Made by a program: the position numbers and the translations under genes. The notes below the pieces were generated by a model that saw nothing but the letters and a program-made list of their open reading frames with translations, was not told the DNA's origin and ran no database searches. Below, piece after piece: positions 44,877-54,427 of a stretch of 56,297 nt of DNA. Origin of the DNA: Planctomycetaceae bacterium (lineage in GTDB: Bacteria > Planctomycetota > Planctomycetia > Pirellulales > Pirellulaceae); NCBI GenBank assembly GCA_002724245.1, contig PBOG01000130.1:1-56297 (forward strand). Direction: 5' to 3'. Position 1 is the stretch's first letter; every line of letters begins with the position of its first letter.

Positions 44877-45914
44877 ATGGCATCCACGCTTGAACCAACG
44901 GTAAGTATGGAATCAGATCCTCCACAGGGTTTGGCGACCTTGACTGGAGTACAGATCCTGGCAACGGGCGCCTATGCTCCGTCCAACACGGTTGGCAATC
45001 AGGATTTGGTGGAATTGGGTTACGACGCGGATTGGATTGTTCAACGGACGGGGATTCAGGAGCGCCGACGCGCGACCGAGGATCAGGCGACAAGTGACTT
45101 GGCGGTGGTGGCTGCAGAAAATTGCTTGCAGCAAGCCGGTTTGTCGCCCGATCAGCTTGACCTGATTCTGATCGGTACGATGACACCGGATACTCCCACT
45201 CCCTCGACTGCTTGCCATGTTCAGCGTCGGATTGGTGCAAAGTGTGCGGCCGTCGATCTAAATGCTGCTTGTGCCGGTTTCATGTATGCGTTAGTAACCG
45301 GAATGCAGTTCATCAAGACAGGTTGTTATCGGCATGTCTTGGCGATTGGTGCGGATGTCATGTCGAGAGTTGTCGACCCAAAGGATCAGAAGACTTTTCC
45401 ACTCTTTGGTGACGCAGCCGGTGCTGTCTTGCTTGGAAAGGGCGAGAATCGGCAGGGTTTGATTTCTTATACGCTGGGTGCAGATGGAGAAGGTGGTCAA
45501 CTTATCTGTTTGCCCGGTGGGGGGTCTCGTGAACGCCTCACGACGAAAACCCTTGAAGAGGCGAGACAGTATATTCGCATGGATGGACGCCCGGTTTTCA
45601 AGTGGGCAGTGCGTTTCCTGGCAGACACGGTGTTGGATGTGTTGCGCGGGACAAAGTTGACACCATCCGATCTCGATTTGGTTGTCTTCCATCAAGCAAA
45701 TATGCGGATCATCGACTCTGCAGTGAGTGATCTAGGGCTGGATCGAAACAAAGTGCTCGTCAATCTCGATCGCTACGGTAATACCTCGGCTGCCAGCATT
45801 CCCCTGGTGCTGGATGAAGCACATCGTCAGGGTCGCATTCGTCGCGGTGATCATGTGTTGCTTTGCGGATTTGGCGCGGGTCTGGCATGGGGAACCGCGG
45901 TCGTGCGGTGGTAG
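44877..45914 (+). CDS. fabH: Beta-ketoacyl-ACP synthase III
   Basis: The product is 345 residues with a thiolase fold. The catalytic triad is C132 (NAACAGF), H272 (FHQANMRI) and N302 (YGNTSAASIP). The C-terminal GFGAGLAWGTAV motif matches FabH. It condenses acetyl-CoA or another short acyl-CoA with malonyl-ACP to start fatty-acid synthesis. The first 20 residues are longer than in E. coli FabH, so an internal start at Met11 is possible, though AAGGAATTC precedes the ATG used. It lies 74 bases after the oxidoreductase. No other fab gene is adjacent. Confidence 0.95.
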   Translation: MASTLEPTVSMESDPPQGLATLTGVQILATGAYAPSNTVGNQDLVELGYDADWIVQRTGIQERRRATEDQATSDLAVVAAENCLQQAGLSPDQLDLILIGTMTPDTPTPSTACHVQRRIGAKCAAVDLNAACAGFMYALVTGMQFIKTGCYRHVLAIGADVMSRVVDPKDQKTFPLFGDAAGAVLLGKGENRQGLISYTLGADGEGGQLICLPGGGSRERLTTKTLEEARQYIRMDGRPVFKWAVRFLADTVLDVLRGTKLTPSDLDLVVFHQANMRIIDSAVSDLGLDRNKVLVNLDRYGNTSAASIPLVLDEAHRQGRIRRGDHVLLCGFGAGLAWGTAVVRW

Positions 45915-45944
45915 TTTCACCGAGGCCTGGTTTCAAGATGCGAG

Positions 45945-47753
45945 ATGATAATGAATGCTGCCATCCGACTTCCGAAACGCAAACAGATAAAGACGGCCGA
46001 TACGTGGGACTTGTCTAGTCTGTTTGCTAACGATGCGGCTTGGGAAAAATCTTTTCAGCGGTTTGAGAAACGCCTTGCTGGTTACGAGAAGTTTCCGGGG
46101 ACGCTGGGGAGTGGTCCTGAAACGCTCGCGGCCTGCTTGAAATTTGATTCCGAGATTAGTCGATTATCTGAACGTTTGGGTGTCTACGCGTTCTTGCGAA
46201 CTACTGAAGACCAGAAGTGTGCGGAGTACCAGCGCATGTATGGTCGTTTTCATCACGTCGCCACGCGTGCCAACGAAGCATCGAGTTTCTTGCGGCCTGA
46301 GATTCTGGGCCTTTCGACGGCTCGCTTGAATCAATTCCTGGATGATCCGGCGCTGCAACCGTACCGGTTGGTACTTGAGAGACTTCGTCGCTACAAAAAG
46401 CATACGTTGGGCAAAAAGGAAGAGACTCTTCTTGCCATGCAAGGCGAAATGTCGGAAGCATCGGGCCAGACCTTTCGGCAACTGCATGATGCAGATATGA
46501 AATTCGGTCTGGTAAAAGATGAAAAAGGTCGAGACGTTGAGTTGGGGAACGCGACCTTTGCTCAATTTCTGACTTCCCCCAAGAGAAGCGTACGCAAGAG
46601 TGCTTTTCATCGCTATTACGATCAATTTGCGGCGCACGAAAATACACTTGCAGCAACGCTCAGTGGTTCGATTCAGAAGGATGTCTACTATGCCCGGGCG
46701 CGGGGTTATCAGAGTTGTTTGCAAGCGGCGATGTTTCCCGACAATGTTCCACAGGGCGTTTACGACCGTTTAATTAGTGCTGTCCGTGAGCATTTGCCGA
46801 CCGTACATCACTACTACGATGTACGCCGACGTAAGATGAAATTGCGGTCGATTCACCACTACGATACGTACGTGCCCATTCTGGTTGAGAAGAAAACTCG
46901 CCATTCGTGGAGCAAAGCGACGAAAGTGGTGCTCAATTCGCTGGCACCGTTGGGTAAGGAATACGTCAACGTACTGGAAAAGGGGTTGAATGGGCGGTGG
47001 TGTGACCGGTATCCCAATGAAGGCAAGCAGAGCGGTGCCTTTAGTTGCGGATCGTTTGATGGGGATCCGTACATTCTCATGAACTACAAGCCGGATGTCC
47101 TGGAGGATGTGTTCACGCTGACTCACGAAGCAGGGCACTCTATGCACTCCTTCTTTTCCGCAAAACACCAGCCTTTCTTGCATTACGATTACACCATTTT
47201 TGTTGCTGAAGTTGCGAGCACTTTCAATGAACAGCTCCTCAGCCGGTATTTGATGAATAACGCAAAGGACGACCAGCAACGGGCGTTCTTGATTAACCGT
47301 GAAATCGATGCGATTCGTGGGACAATCATCCGGCAGACCATGTTCGCTGAGTTTGAGAAGATCACCCATGAGATGGCTGAACAAGGTGAGCCTCTAACCG
47401 TGCAGGCGTTCAAGGACGTTTACGGGACGTTGTTGGAAGCGTATTTCGGCCCCGAATTTTCAATTGATGCGTTGTTGAAGCTCGAGTGCTTTCGAATTCC
47501 ACACTTCTATCGCCCATTTTATGTGTACAAATATGCGACTGGGTTGTCGGCAGCGATTGCACTTAGTCAACGTGTCCTCAGCGGTGGGCGTCGTGAATTG
47601 AGAGATTATCTTGGTTTTCTCAAGGGTGGTTGCTCTCAGGACCCGCTTGATTTGTTGAGAAGCGCTGGCGTCGACATGGAGAGTCCGCAGCCTGTTGAAA
47701 CCGCTCTGGCGCGATTCGGGGAACTGGTGGACGAGTTGGATTCGTTGATCTGA
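45945..47753 (+). CDS. pepF: Oligoendopeptidase F (M3B)
   Basis: The 602 residues equal the usual family length. The zinc site is H394-E-A-G-H398, within LTHEAGHSMHSFFSAKHQP. The third ligand Glu follows in the FVAEVASTFNEQLLSR segment about 25 residues later. The N-terminal half is helical with the PepF-type opening (KTADTWDLSSLFANDAAWEK). It hydrolyses short peptides in the cytoplasm; no signal peptide is seen. It begins 30 bases after fabH on the same strand. It ends in TGA, showing that TGA is a normal stop in this genome. Confidence 0.95.
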   Translation: MIMNAAIRLPKRKQIKTADTWDLSSLFANDAAWEKSFQRFEKRLAGYEKFPGTLGSGPETLAACLKFDSEISRLSERLGVYAFLRTTEDQKCAEYQRMYGRFHHVATRANEASSFLRPEILGLSTARLNQFLDDPALQPYRLVLERLRRYKKHTLGKKEETLLAMQGEMSEASGQTFRQLHDADMKFGLVKDEKGRDVELGNATFAQFLTSPKRSVRKSAFHRYYDQFAAHENTLAATLSGSIQKDVYYARARGYQSCLQAAMFPDNVPQGVYDRLISAVREHLPTVHHYYDVRRRKMKLRSIHHYDTYVPILVEKKTRHSWSKATKVVLNSLAPLGKEYVNVLEKGLNGRWCDRYPNEGKQSGAFSCGSFDGDPYILMNYKPDVLEDVFTLTHEAGHSMHSFFSAKHQPFLHYDYTIFVAEVASTFNEQLLSRYLMNNAKDDQQRAFLINREIDAIRGTIIRQTMFAEFEKITHEMAEQGEPLTVQAFKDVYGTLLEAYFGPEFSIDALLKLECFRIPHFYRPFYVYKYATGLSAAIALSQRVLSGGRRELRDYLGFLKGGCSQDPLDLLRSAGVDMESPQPVETALARFGELVDELDSLI

Positions 47754-47875
47754 CGTCTGGCGACCTTGGTTCTGTAACCGCGTACCAGTCCCGCTGCACA
47801 TTTCGCGAAGCCAGCGAGCTTTGCGGTGAGTCATGTGGTCGCGCAAAAGAGTTGCTTTAGTTTCAGGGCTTTCCC

Positions 47876-49351
47876 ATGTCGCGGTCGAAATCGGAGCTCC
47901 CTCAGGAGTATGCCGCAGCAGTTTCCGTGCTGTTGGTTTTGATGACGGCGGTGTTGGTTCGACATGTGGTGAATGAGGCAACAAATGGTTCCGCACTAGT
48001 TCCCACAATATCCTGGTCGCTTGCATATCCATTATTGTGGATCATTTTGAGTGGGTTGATTGCGGCGGCGCTGGTGCGGAGATTTGTAAGCCCGCTGGTG
48101 GCTGTCGTTGGCGGAGCACTGGCCGGCGGACTGGCTGGTTGGCCGTTCTATTCGGCTCTGGGAATTATTTGCGGAATGGTGCTGGGGTTTGCGGTAACAT
48201 TGGAACGCACCAGTTGGTTGCTGCAGCTTGTATTGCGAATGAGCCTGGTAGGCTTTGTGGGCCACACTGGTGTGGGGTGGGCTCGTAGTTGTGGGATCGA
48301 GTGTGCTGCGTTTGCGAATCGTGCCACGATCGCACTTTTCATCACAGTAGGACTCTTGCAAGCAGGCGTCGTACTCGTGCCAATCTGGCGTCAGTTGCAG
48401 CTGCCAGCCGAAAAAAATGCTTATTGGCGTAAGCTCACAACCAGCTTGTGTGTGGGTACATTCTGGTTTCTGTCGGCGGCGACCTCCTGGATGTCCGGTT
48501 GGCACGGTGAGTTGAAACGGCGTGTGCTGGAAATCGAATCAACCGGAGGTAAGGTTGCCTTTGAACGTTCAAGCCAGGGCACATGGTACTGGGATTGGCG
48601 CATCCCTCGTGCTTGGAATGTAGAGCTTGTAGATCCACCGCCAACACAGATTGCTACGCTCAAAGGGATTCCCAAAGTGAATCAACTAGCTCTTTCTGGC
48701 GCTACGATTGATGACCTTCTTGCTGCCAGGATGCCCCATTGGGGTCAGACGCCACAATTGACACTCCGGAAAACCCGAGTAACCGGAGCATTTCTTGAAG
48801 CGGGTTCCACGAGAACAGAAGATTTGATTGTCGAGTACAGTCCGATATCAGATGCGTCGATGAAGTGGGTGGCCCAAATGAAACAACTTCGCAGCCTCTC
48901 CCTGGTTGAGACTCCCGTGGCAGCGGTTGGACTGCAGGCGTTGGCGGGGTGCGTGCGTTTGTCGCAGTTGACTCTGCGATCAAGCTTGATTCAAGACACC
49001 GATATAAAGAGCCTGCAGGGGCTGAAGGTGCAGTTGTTGGAACTCGACTGTCCGCGAGTCACGGAAGACGGGCTTTCGGTATTATCCAGCCTGCCACGTT
49101 TGGAGTCAGTTTCATTGGGGAATCATATGTCTATCGGACCGCATGTTGTGCTACAACTTGGCGCGATTCGTACTCTGACTTCCGCCCATCTGTTCTTTAA
49201 TTCGTTGACGCCTGATATTGTGCAGGCACTGAAGGCACTCGAGCAGCAGGGTATGAACCTGTATGTCCGCACGATTGAAGCGGATCGGCAACGAAGACAT
49301 GCGTTAGAGAGAGAGCTCAAGTTTATTGACTTGAGATTTCTGCATAACTGA
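47876..49351 (+). CDS. Multi-span membrane protein with C-terminal leucine-rich repeats
   Basis: The product is 491 residues. About seven hydrophobic spans fill residues 15-205, including a glycine-rich stretch at about 93-107. After a soluble linker, residues about 270-450 form irregular leucine-rich repeats (LRSLSLVETPVAAVGLQALA, LSQLTLRSSLIQDTDIKSL and similar), ending in a charged helix. LRR domains on planctomycete membrane proteins usually mediate protein binding. No enzyme motif is seen. The gene lies 122 bases after pepF and convergent to the TPR lipoprotein gene. Confidence 0.8.
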   Translation: MSRSKSELPQEYAAAVSVLLVLMTAVLVRHVVNEATNGSALVPTISWSLAYPLLWIILSGLIAAALVRRFVSPLVAVVGGALAGGLAGWPFYSALGIICGMVLGFAVTLERTSWLLQLVLRMSLVGFVGHTGVGWARSCGIECAAFANRATIALFITVGLLQAGVVLVPIWRQLQLPAEKNAYWRKLTTSLCVGTFWFLSAATSWMSGWHGELKRRVLEIESTGGKVAFERSSQGTWYWDWRIPRAWNVELVDPPPTQIATLKGIPKVNQLALSGATIDDLLAARMPHWGQTPQLTLRKTRVTGAFLEAGSTRTEDLIVEYSPISDASMKWVAQMKQLRSLSLVETPVAAVGLQALAGCVRLSQLTLRSSLIQDTDIKSLQGLKVQLLELDCPRVTEDGLSVLSSLPRLESVSLGNHMSIGPHVVLQLGAIRTLTSAHLFFNSLTPDIVQALKALEQQGMNLYVRTIEADRQRRHALERELKFIDLRFLHN

Positions 49352-49484
49352 TGTCGTTGGCTACAGAAAGAATTGGTTAAGAGAAGAATCGGGCTCGTTG
49401 CCCTGCCCTGCTCGGCGCACCATCTGCCGTGGTTCTTCGCGAACGCCTTGAAGTGAACCTTTCACGGCGGCGGTTCTAGCCGGA

Positions 49485-50390
49485 TCAGCGTGAAATGTTT
49501 GCAGTCAAACCTTGCCGATTGTCGTCAATGCGAGCCAGCAATTGACGACTGGGATGGTGGTCAGGGCTGAGCGATAGGGCTTTTAGTAACGATAGTCGCG
49601 CATTTGCTGGATTGCCGGCCAGCCACTGCGACTCACTTAATTCGAAGAGCAGTTTCGCATTGGGTTGCCCCTGTTTAACTGCTTGCGCTAACTGGTCAGC
49701 AGCTTCCTCGTAACGCCCGATATCTTTTAGAGCCAGGCCGTGCAGGTACAGGACCTCTTGTGGAACATCTTGTTTTTCGTAGGTGCGTGTAAGAACGTCT
49801 AGCGTTGCTAGGGCGCGGCGCGGCCGTTGCTGCATTCGATACGCTTGGGCCATTTCCAGCTGGACATCAGGAAACTGGTTTTGAAGACTCAAGGCACGGT
49901 GGAAACCAGCCAGTGCCCCATCGAGATCTCCCGCGCGGAATAGTGCCTTGCCTTTCAAAGCCCAGCCGCTTGGAAGCATGTGGTCGGTTGCAATGGCTTC
50001 TTCCGCACAGTGTTTGGATTGTGGAAGATATCCTTTTTCAAGATACATTTCACCCAATCGCACCATTACCTTGGGATCTTGGCCTGAGAACTTCAAGGCT
50101 TTTTCCATATGGCTAATCGCGGTGTCGTGTGCACGCTGGTTCCAGAGTGCTTCGGCGTATCCACGATGGGCACGATAATCGTTGGGAGCGTGTTGAATTG
50201 CCCGACCATAGAGTTGCTCGGCGTGAAGCCAATGGCCTTGGCGCAGTGCCTGTTCGCCGCGCAGAGAGACTTGACGGGCCATCGCCATTTCATCGTTCTT
50301 GGCTTGTCGCAAGAACGAACATCCGCTGAGTGTCGAAAGCCACCCAGCCAGTGTTACGATCACGAGGCAACGTGATTTGAAACGCGTCAT
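49485..50390 (-). CDS. TPR-repeat lipoprotein
   Basis: The product is 301 residues from the ATG at 50390; an upstream GTG is rejected because the signal peptide starts here. A lipobox (LSGC, Cys24) follows the hydrophobic segment. Six or more tetratricopeptide repeats fill residues 35-285 (for example QALRQGHWLHAEQLYGRAIQ, then HMEKALKFSGQDPKVMVRLG). It should be a membrane-anchored scaffold. It lies downstream of the PilB-like gene on the same strand, but a hairpin terminator separates them. PilF/PilW-type pilotins are also TPR lipoproteins, which fits the pilus neighbours only as inference. Confidence 0.87.
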   Translation of the reverse strand: MTRFKSRCLVIVTLAGWLSTLSGCSFLRQAKNDEMAMARQVSLRGEQALRQGHWLHAEQLYGRAIQHAPNDYRAHRGYAEALWNQRAHDTAISHMEKALKFSGQDPKVMVRLGEMYLEKGYLPQSKHCAEEAIATDHMLPSGWALKGKALFRAGDLDGALAGFHRALSLQNQFPDVQLEMAQAYRMQQRPRRALATLDVLTRTYEKQDVPQEVLYLHGLALKDIGRYEEAADQLAQAVKQGQPNAKLLFELSESQWLAGNPANARLSLLKALSLSPDHHPSRQLLARIDDNRQGLTANISR

Positions 50391-50765
50391 GGACGTGCAC
50401 ACCAAGAACACAAGAAAAGGAGAGCCTCACTTTGCGTTTTCGGCAATTTGGAACGCATGGCATCAGCTAAAACACCCCCTTCACAAGGGGGTGAGAAAAC
50501 TACCAGATCTGACGGTTGCCTGCAAGAAGACATTTGGTCTGGTTGCGGCAAGCCACGGCAGCAGCCAACGGAAGGTTGGAAAGCGATTTGGCGATCCTGT
50601 GCGTGGGCCGGGTTAAAGGGAATGAAGTTAGTTTCCCGCCCCACGCTTACTCGCTGCGCGCCACGCCATCGACACGCTTGTTCAGTGCTAGCACTGCAGC
50701 AAGGTGGCAGATTGCGGGCTGTTGCGGAATCGCAGATTATTCACGTCGCAAGGGAAAGAAGTGAG
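50391..50765. other. Intergenic region with one strong hairpin
   Basis: These 375 bases lie between the minus-strand PilB-like gene and the TPR gene. Open frames here lack motifs and ribosome sites. The hairpin at 50473-50493 is the only clear element. Confidence 0.45.
50473..50493 (-). terminator. Intrinsic terminator hairpin
   Basis: On minus, CACCCCCTT pairs perfectly with AAGGGGGTG (9 bp) across the 3-base loop GTG and is followed by TTTT. It lies 273 bases after the PilB-like stop and about 80 bases before the TPR gene start, and would end the pilT-like/pilB-like transcript. Confidence 0.65.
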
Positions 50766-52109
50766 CTACTTGAGTGCCCGTTGCAGCTCGTTCACTGAAG
50801 TGATTCCCTGTGTCAGCAAGAGGATACCTTCCTGCTGGAGGGTCGCGTGTCCCGATTTCTTGGCCAGTTTCCGGATGACTTCCAACTGAGGTTGTTTCAC
50901 GAGTGCTTCGCGAATCGCGTCGTCAATGACCAGTAGTTCACAAATAGCGATACGCCCCTTGTAGCCCAAGCCAGCGCATTTCTCGCACTTTTCAACATCC
51001 TGGCCTTTTTTTGTTTCAGCGTCCTCGGCGCGCCACTCTCGGTGCATCACGCTGACACGGCCTGCGGGAATCCCTAATTTTTGGAGCAGTTGCTGTGGTG
51101 GTTGGAACCCCTGTTTGCAGGCATCGCACAACCGTCGAACAAGCCGAGTGTTGAGGACAAAAGAAACGTGTTGCGCGAATTTTTGTGTATCTGGTTTTAG
51201 TTGCATAAGACGCAGCAATGCTTCGGCCGCATCCTTGCTTCTTACACCCGCGAAAACACAGACATTGTCTTCAACGATCAAATCTAACAACTCATTAAGT
51301 AGATCGGAACTTTTGATTTCTGGAAATGCCAGCACTTCAGGTTGTTTCAGCATCAATTTGTTCAAGACCTGTTCTGGCATTTCTCCCGCTGCCAGGTCGT
51401 AAGTTACTTGGTCAATGTTCTCGACTTCAGGCTCGATTTTTTGCTTATCGTAGACAGCAACAAAATCACGCATGTAGCGGTCAGTACCACCAAGTGCGGA
51501 GATCCAGGTCGTTGTAAAACCTCCGTGATTCGGCGGAGCTGAAACGATAAACAGGCCACTATCAGCCGCAACCAGTTCTTTGTAACGCTCGAGCATTTCC
51601 TCACGCATACCCATAGGGCCAGGCCGGTTAATTTCGTTCTTGCTATTCCAGAGTTCCAGTATGAAGCGAACGCCTCCGTTTTCAGTGCCCTGAGTGGTCA
51701 GCTTGCAGTCATATTTGTCATTCTGGTATTCGGCACCAAATTGGCCAGTTTGCCGCGAGCGATTGTCCTTAACGTCCAGGTTGGAAATCAACTTCATAAC
51801 GCCGAGCATGCCAACCGCAGTTTGCAGTTCTTTTGGGTCTTGTGAATGCCAGGCGCCGTCAATGTCGTAACGTACTGGTACTGACTGGGATTGGGGTGAC
51901 AGGTCGAGCATGACACGATCAGCGTGGTGCGCTGTCATGTCGGCAATCACCTCTTTGACAGTGACGATCCCCATGTTTTGTCGAGCGCGCAGTAAATGCT
52001 GTGTGTTTTTTTCATCCTCTGCACCTCGCGCGGACAGCTCGACTGGGGGGCCCATTTCGTGCGGTGCCAGATCTTCTTCTTGTTGCTTGCGTTTTTTCCG
52101 TCCGAACAT
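50766..52109 (-). CDS. PilB/GspE-like ATPase paralogue with degenerate nucleotide site
   Basis: The 447 residues follow the GspE/PilB domain order: an N-terminal helical part, an N2 domain (about 50-160), the ATPase core, and a zinc site C328-C331 with C375-C378 (LCDAC, KCEKC) followed by GRIAICELL. The P-loop position reads APPNHGGFTTT (191-201) instead of GPTGSGKSTT: the Lys and following Ser are lost. The Walker B and His boxes are also altered (LAFPEIKSSDL, VCVFAGVRSKDAAEAL). It is therefore unlikely to hydrolyse ATP, though the fold appears kept. It lies 90 bases downstream of the intact PilT-like gene, suggesting a regulatory or structural partner in a heteromeric motor. Confidence 0.87.
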   Translation of the reverse strand: MFGRKKRKQQEEDLAPHEMGPPVELSARGAEDEKNTQHLLRARQNMGIVTVKEVIADMTAHHADRVMLDLSPQSQSVPVRYDIDGAWHSQDPKELQTAVGMLGVMKLISNLDVKDNRSRQTGQFGAEYQNDKYDCKLTTQGTENGGVRFILELWNSKNEINRPGPMGMREEMLERYKELVAADSGLFIVSAPPNHGGFTTTWISALGGTDRYMRDFVAVYDKQKIEPEVENIDQVTYDLAAGEMPEQVLNKLMLKQPEVLAFPEIKSSDLLNELLDLIVEDNVCVFAGVRSKDAAEALLRLMQLKPDTQKFAQHVSFVLNTRLVRRLCDACKQGFQPPQQLLQKLGIPAGRVSVMHREWRAEDAETKKGQDVEKCEKCAGLGYKGRIAICELLVIDDAIREALVKQPQLEVIRKLAKKSGHATLQQEGILLLTQGITSVNELQRALK

Positions 52110-52199
52110 CGGTGACTTTCACAAAATGAGCGGTAGCAGACGCGTGGCGTGCGGCTACGTAAATCGAGTAACTGGAAGGAAGTGCCTTCCTGCCATTGC

Positions 52200-53381
52200 C
52201 TAGAGAATGCCAGGTTCAGACACGTCGATTCCTTTGATCGCCATTTTTAGTTGTTCGCGGTTAGGAGCGACCTCAAAGGCGGTTGGTCGATCGATAAGTT
52301 CATCGTCCAGGAGTCCTTTCAAGCTCATCGTAAAGTCCTGCATCCCGTCTTCAGCGCCAATCCGAATCGCATCAGGCAGCTTTTCGTCGTCGCCCTCCAG
52401 GATGAGTTTTCGAATCGTGGGCGAAAATGTCATAACTTCACATGTTGGTACTCTTCCCACATCCGGCTTGATCGACCGTAGCAGTTTCTGGGCGATAATG
52501 CCCTTCATGTTGAAAGCGATTGCACTGCGGATCGCTGCGTGCATTCCTTCCGGGAAGAGATCCAGGATGCGACCAATTGTTGTCGACGCGCTAGACGCGT
52601 GGATGGTACCGAAGACGAGGTGACCTGTTTCTGCAGCATTGATAGCAGTCATGAAAGACTCTTCGTCTCGCATTTCGCCAACCAGCATGACGTCCGGGTC
52701 TTCACGCACCGCGTGTTTCATCGCGATGTTGAAATCTTTTACATCCATCCCGATTTCGCGTTGATTGATCAGCGACTTTGCTTCGGTGAAAACAAATTCG
52801 ACTGGATCTTCGAGTGTCAGAATGTGTTTCTTGTAATGCCGATTAATCCAGTCCAGCATCGAGGCAATAGTGGTTGACTTGCCTGAGCCAGTGACGCCGG
52901 CCAGTAGGATCATCCCCTGGTCAAACTGGCAGAGTTTCTCCAGGCCGTCGGGCAAGTAGAGTTTTTCGAAAGTTGGAATGAAGTTATTCACTCGTCTGGC
53001 GACTAAGCCCAAAGACCCTAGCTGCTGTAGCATGTTGACGCGAAACCGCCAGTCGGTGCCATCTACGTCTACGGTGTAAGCGAAGTCACAGCCGCCCTCG
53101 TCTTTGAAGATGACACGTGTCCGCTCGTTGAGCATGGGGAATAGGAGGTCGACCATTTCCTGGCGTTCGATGGGACCTCTGTTGAGTTGTTTAAGCGTTC
53201 CATCGACTCGAACGATAGGTGGTTGTCCCACCTTCATGTGCAAGTCGCTGCCCTCTAGCTTGACGAGCGCTCGGAAATACTTGTCGACTTCGAGTTCTTC
53301 ACGTGTTGCCAGAAACGACTGCGCCAGGTCTTCGTCGGCGGCCAGATCGATGGTGTTGTCCAACGCATCACTTGTTGCCAT
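52200..53381 (-). CDS. PilT-like type IV pilus ATPase
   Basis: The product is 393 residues. The N-terminal PAS-like domain (about 35-130) contains KLEGSDLHMKVGQPPIVRVD. Walker A is GVTGSGKS (162-169). The Asp box is EDPVEF (191-196), Walker B is PDVMLVGEMRD (229-239) and the His box is HLVFGTIHASSA (254-265). A PilT-like AIRSAIAFNMKGIIAQKLL helix follows. All catalytic elements are present, so it should power pilus retraction or a related secretion motor at the inner membrane. GGAG precedes the ATG. It is followed by the degenerate PilB-like gene. About 30 extra acidic residues precede the usual N-terminus. Confidence 0.92.
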   Translation of the reverse strand: MATSDALDNTIDLAADEDLAQSFLATREELEVDKYFRALVKLEGSDLHMKVGQPPIVRVDGTLKQLNRGPIERQEMVDLLFPMLNERTRVIFKDEGGCDFAYTVDVDGTDWRFRVNMLQQLGSLGLVARRVNNFIPTFEKLYLPDGLEKLCQFDQGMILLAGVTGSGKSTTIASMLDWINRHYKKHILTLEDPVEFVFTEAKSLINQREIGMDVKDFNIAMKHAVREDPDVMLVGEMRDEESFMTAINAAETGHLVFGTIHASSASTTIGRILDLFPEGMHAAIRSAIAFNMKGIIAQKLLRSIKPDVGRVPTCEVMTFSPTIRKLILEGDDEKLPDAIRIGAEDGMQDFTMSLKGLLDDELIDRPTAFEVAPNREQLKMAIKGIDVSEPGIL

Positions 53382-53535
53382 TTTGTTGATTCTCCAACTT
53401 GCTCACTGATTTGTTTCAGTGATGCACGAACTGAACTTGAATGTCGATGAGCGACTCTGCCACATTACTTGACTGTTATTCGCGGTTTGTACTTGCCTTG
53501 AGAAGTTGAGGCACGCACGCTGCTGGCCGCTATAT

Positions 53536-54300
53536 TCAGCGGACTGGTATGCCTCTGTCCGCCATCACACGTTTTGTCTCACCGATCGAAAACTCTCCAA
53601 AATGAAAAATGCTGGCTGCCAACGCTGCATCGGCTTTGCCGTGTTCAATGGCGTCTGCGAGATGTTGTGGATTTCCGGCACCGCCACTTGCAACAACTGG
53701 AATCGACACAGCCTGGCTGACGGCTGAAGTAATTTCCAGGTCGTAGCCATCTTTGGTGCCGTCACAATCCATACTCGTCAAGACGATTTCACCAGCTCCT
53801 AATTCCTCCACTTGTTGCGCCCATTCGACCGCTTGTAGTCCCGTCGGGACTCGTCCACCGTTGATGTGAACTTCCCAGACTTCGGCTTCCTCGTGCTGGA
53901 CACGTTTGGGGTCGACATTTACGACGATGCATTGACTACCAAATCGCTCTGCAGCTTCCCGCACAAAATCCGGTTGTCGGCAGGCGGCTGAGTTAATGGA
54001 AACCTTGTCGGATCCCGCATTTAATAACTCTCGAATATCCGCGATTGTGCGAATGCCTCCGCCCACTGTCAGCGGCATGAAGACGCATTCCGCAGTTCGA
54101 CGCACCACGTCCATCATGATGCCACGCCCTTCGTGACTAGCGGCGATATCCAAAAACACTAACTCGTCGGCGCCCTCCTGTTCGTAGCGGGCCGCAACTT
54201 GCACAGGGTCCCCGGCGTCGCGCAGGTTGAGGAAATTTGTTCCCTTAACGACGCGGCCTTGATCTACGTCTAAACATGGAATGACACGTTTGGCGAGCAT
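53536..54300 (-). CDS. hisF: Imidazole glycerol phosphate synthase, cyclase subunit
   Basis: The 254 residues match the usual length. This TIM barrel has catalytic D11 ([16 protein letters not shown]) and D130 (IVVNVDPKR). Phosphate-binding glycines are at LTVGGGIRT and VVASGGAGN. It takes ammonia from HisH to form imidazole glycerol phosphate and AICAR in histidine synthesis. Other his genes are not adjacent; hisF lies alone upstream of the PilT-like gene, with a 154-base gap. Confidence 0.96.
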   Translation of the reverse strand: MLAKRVIPCLDVDQGRVVKGTNFLNLRDAGDPVQVAARYEQEGADELVFLDIAASHEGRGIMMDVVRRTAECVFMPLTVGGGIRTIADIRELLNAGSDKVSINSAACRQPDFVREAAERFGSQCIVVNVDPKRVQHEEAEVWEVHINGGRVPTGLQAVEWAQQVEELGAGEIVLTSMDCDGTKDGYDLEITSAVSQAVSIPVVASGGAGNPQHLADAIEHGKADAALAASIFHFGEFSIGETKRVMADRGIPVR

Positions 54301-54427
54301 CCGCTAATCCGCATCCGACAACTTGGATCTGAACACGCCTGACTTACTACGAGTATAAGTGAGAACCAACTTACCCACTCTAAATCCGGATGGCGCGCTG
54401 GTCAACCAACCGGAAGATCTGCAGAGA

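Noticed and set aside
50387-50644. Minus-strand frame of 85 codons through the terminator hairpin
   Set aside because: It spans a strong terminator stem, has no ribosome site or domain, and overlaps the TPR gene start.
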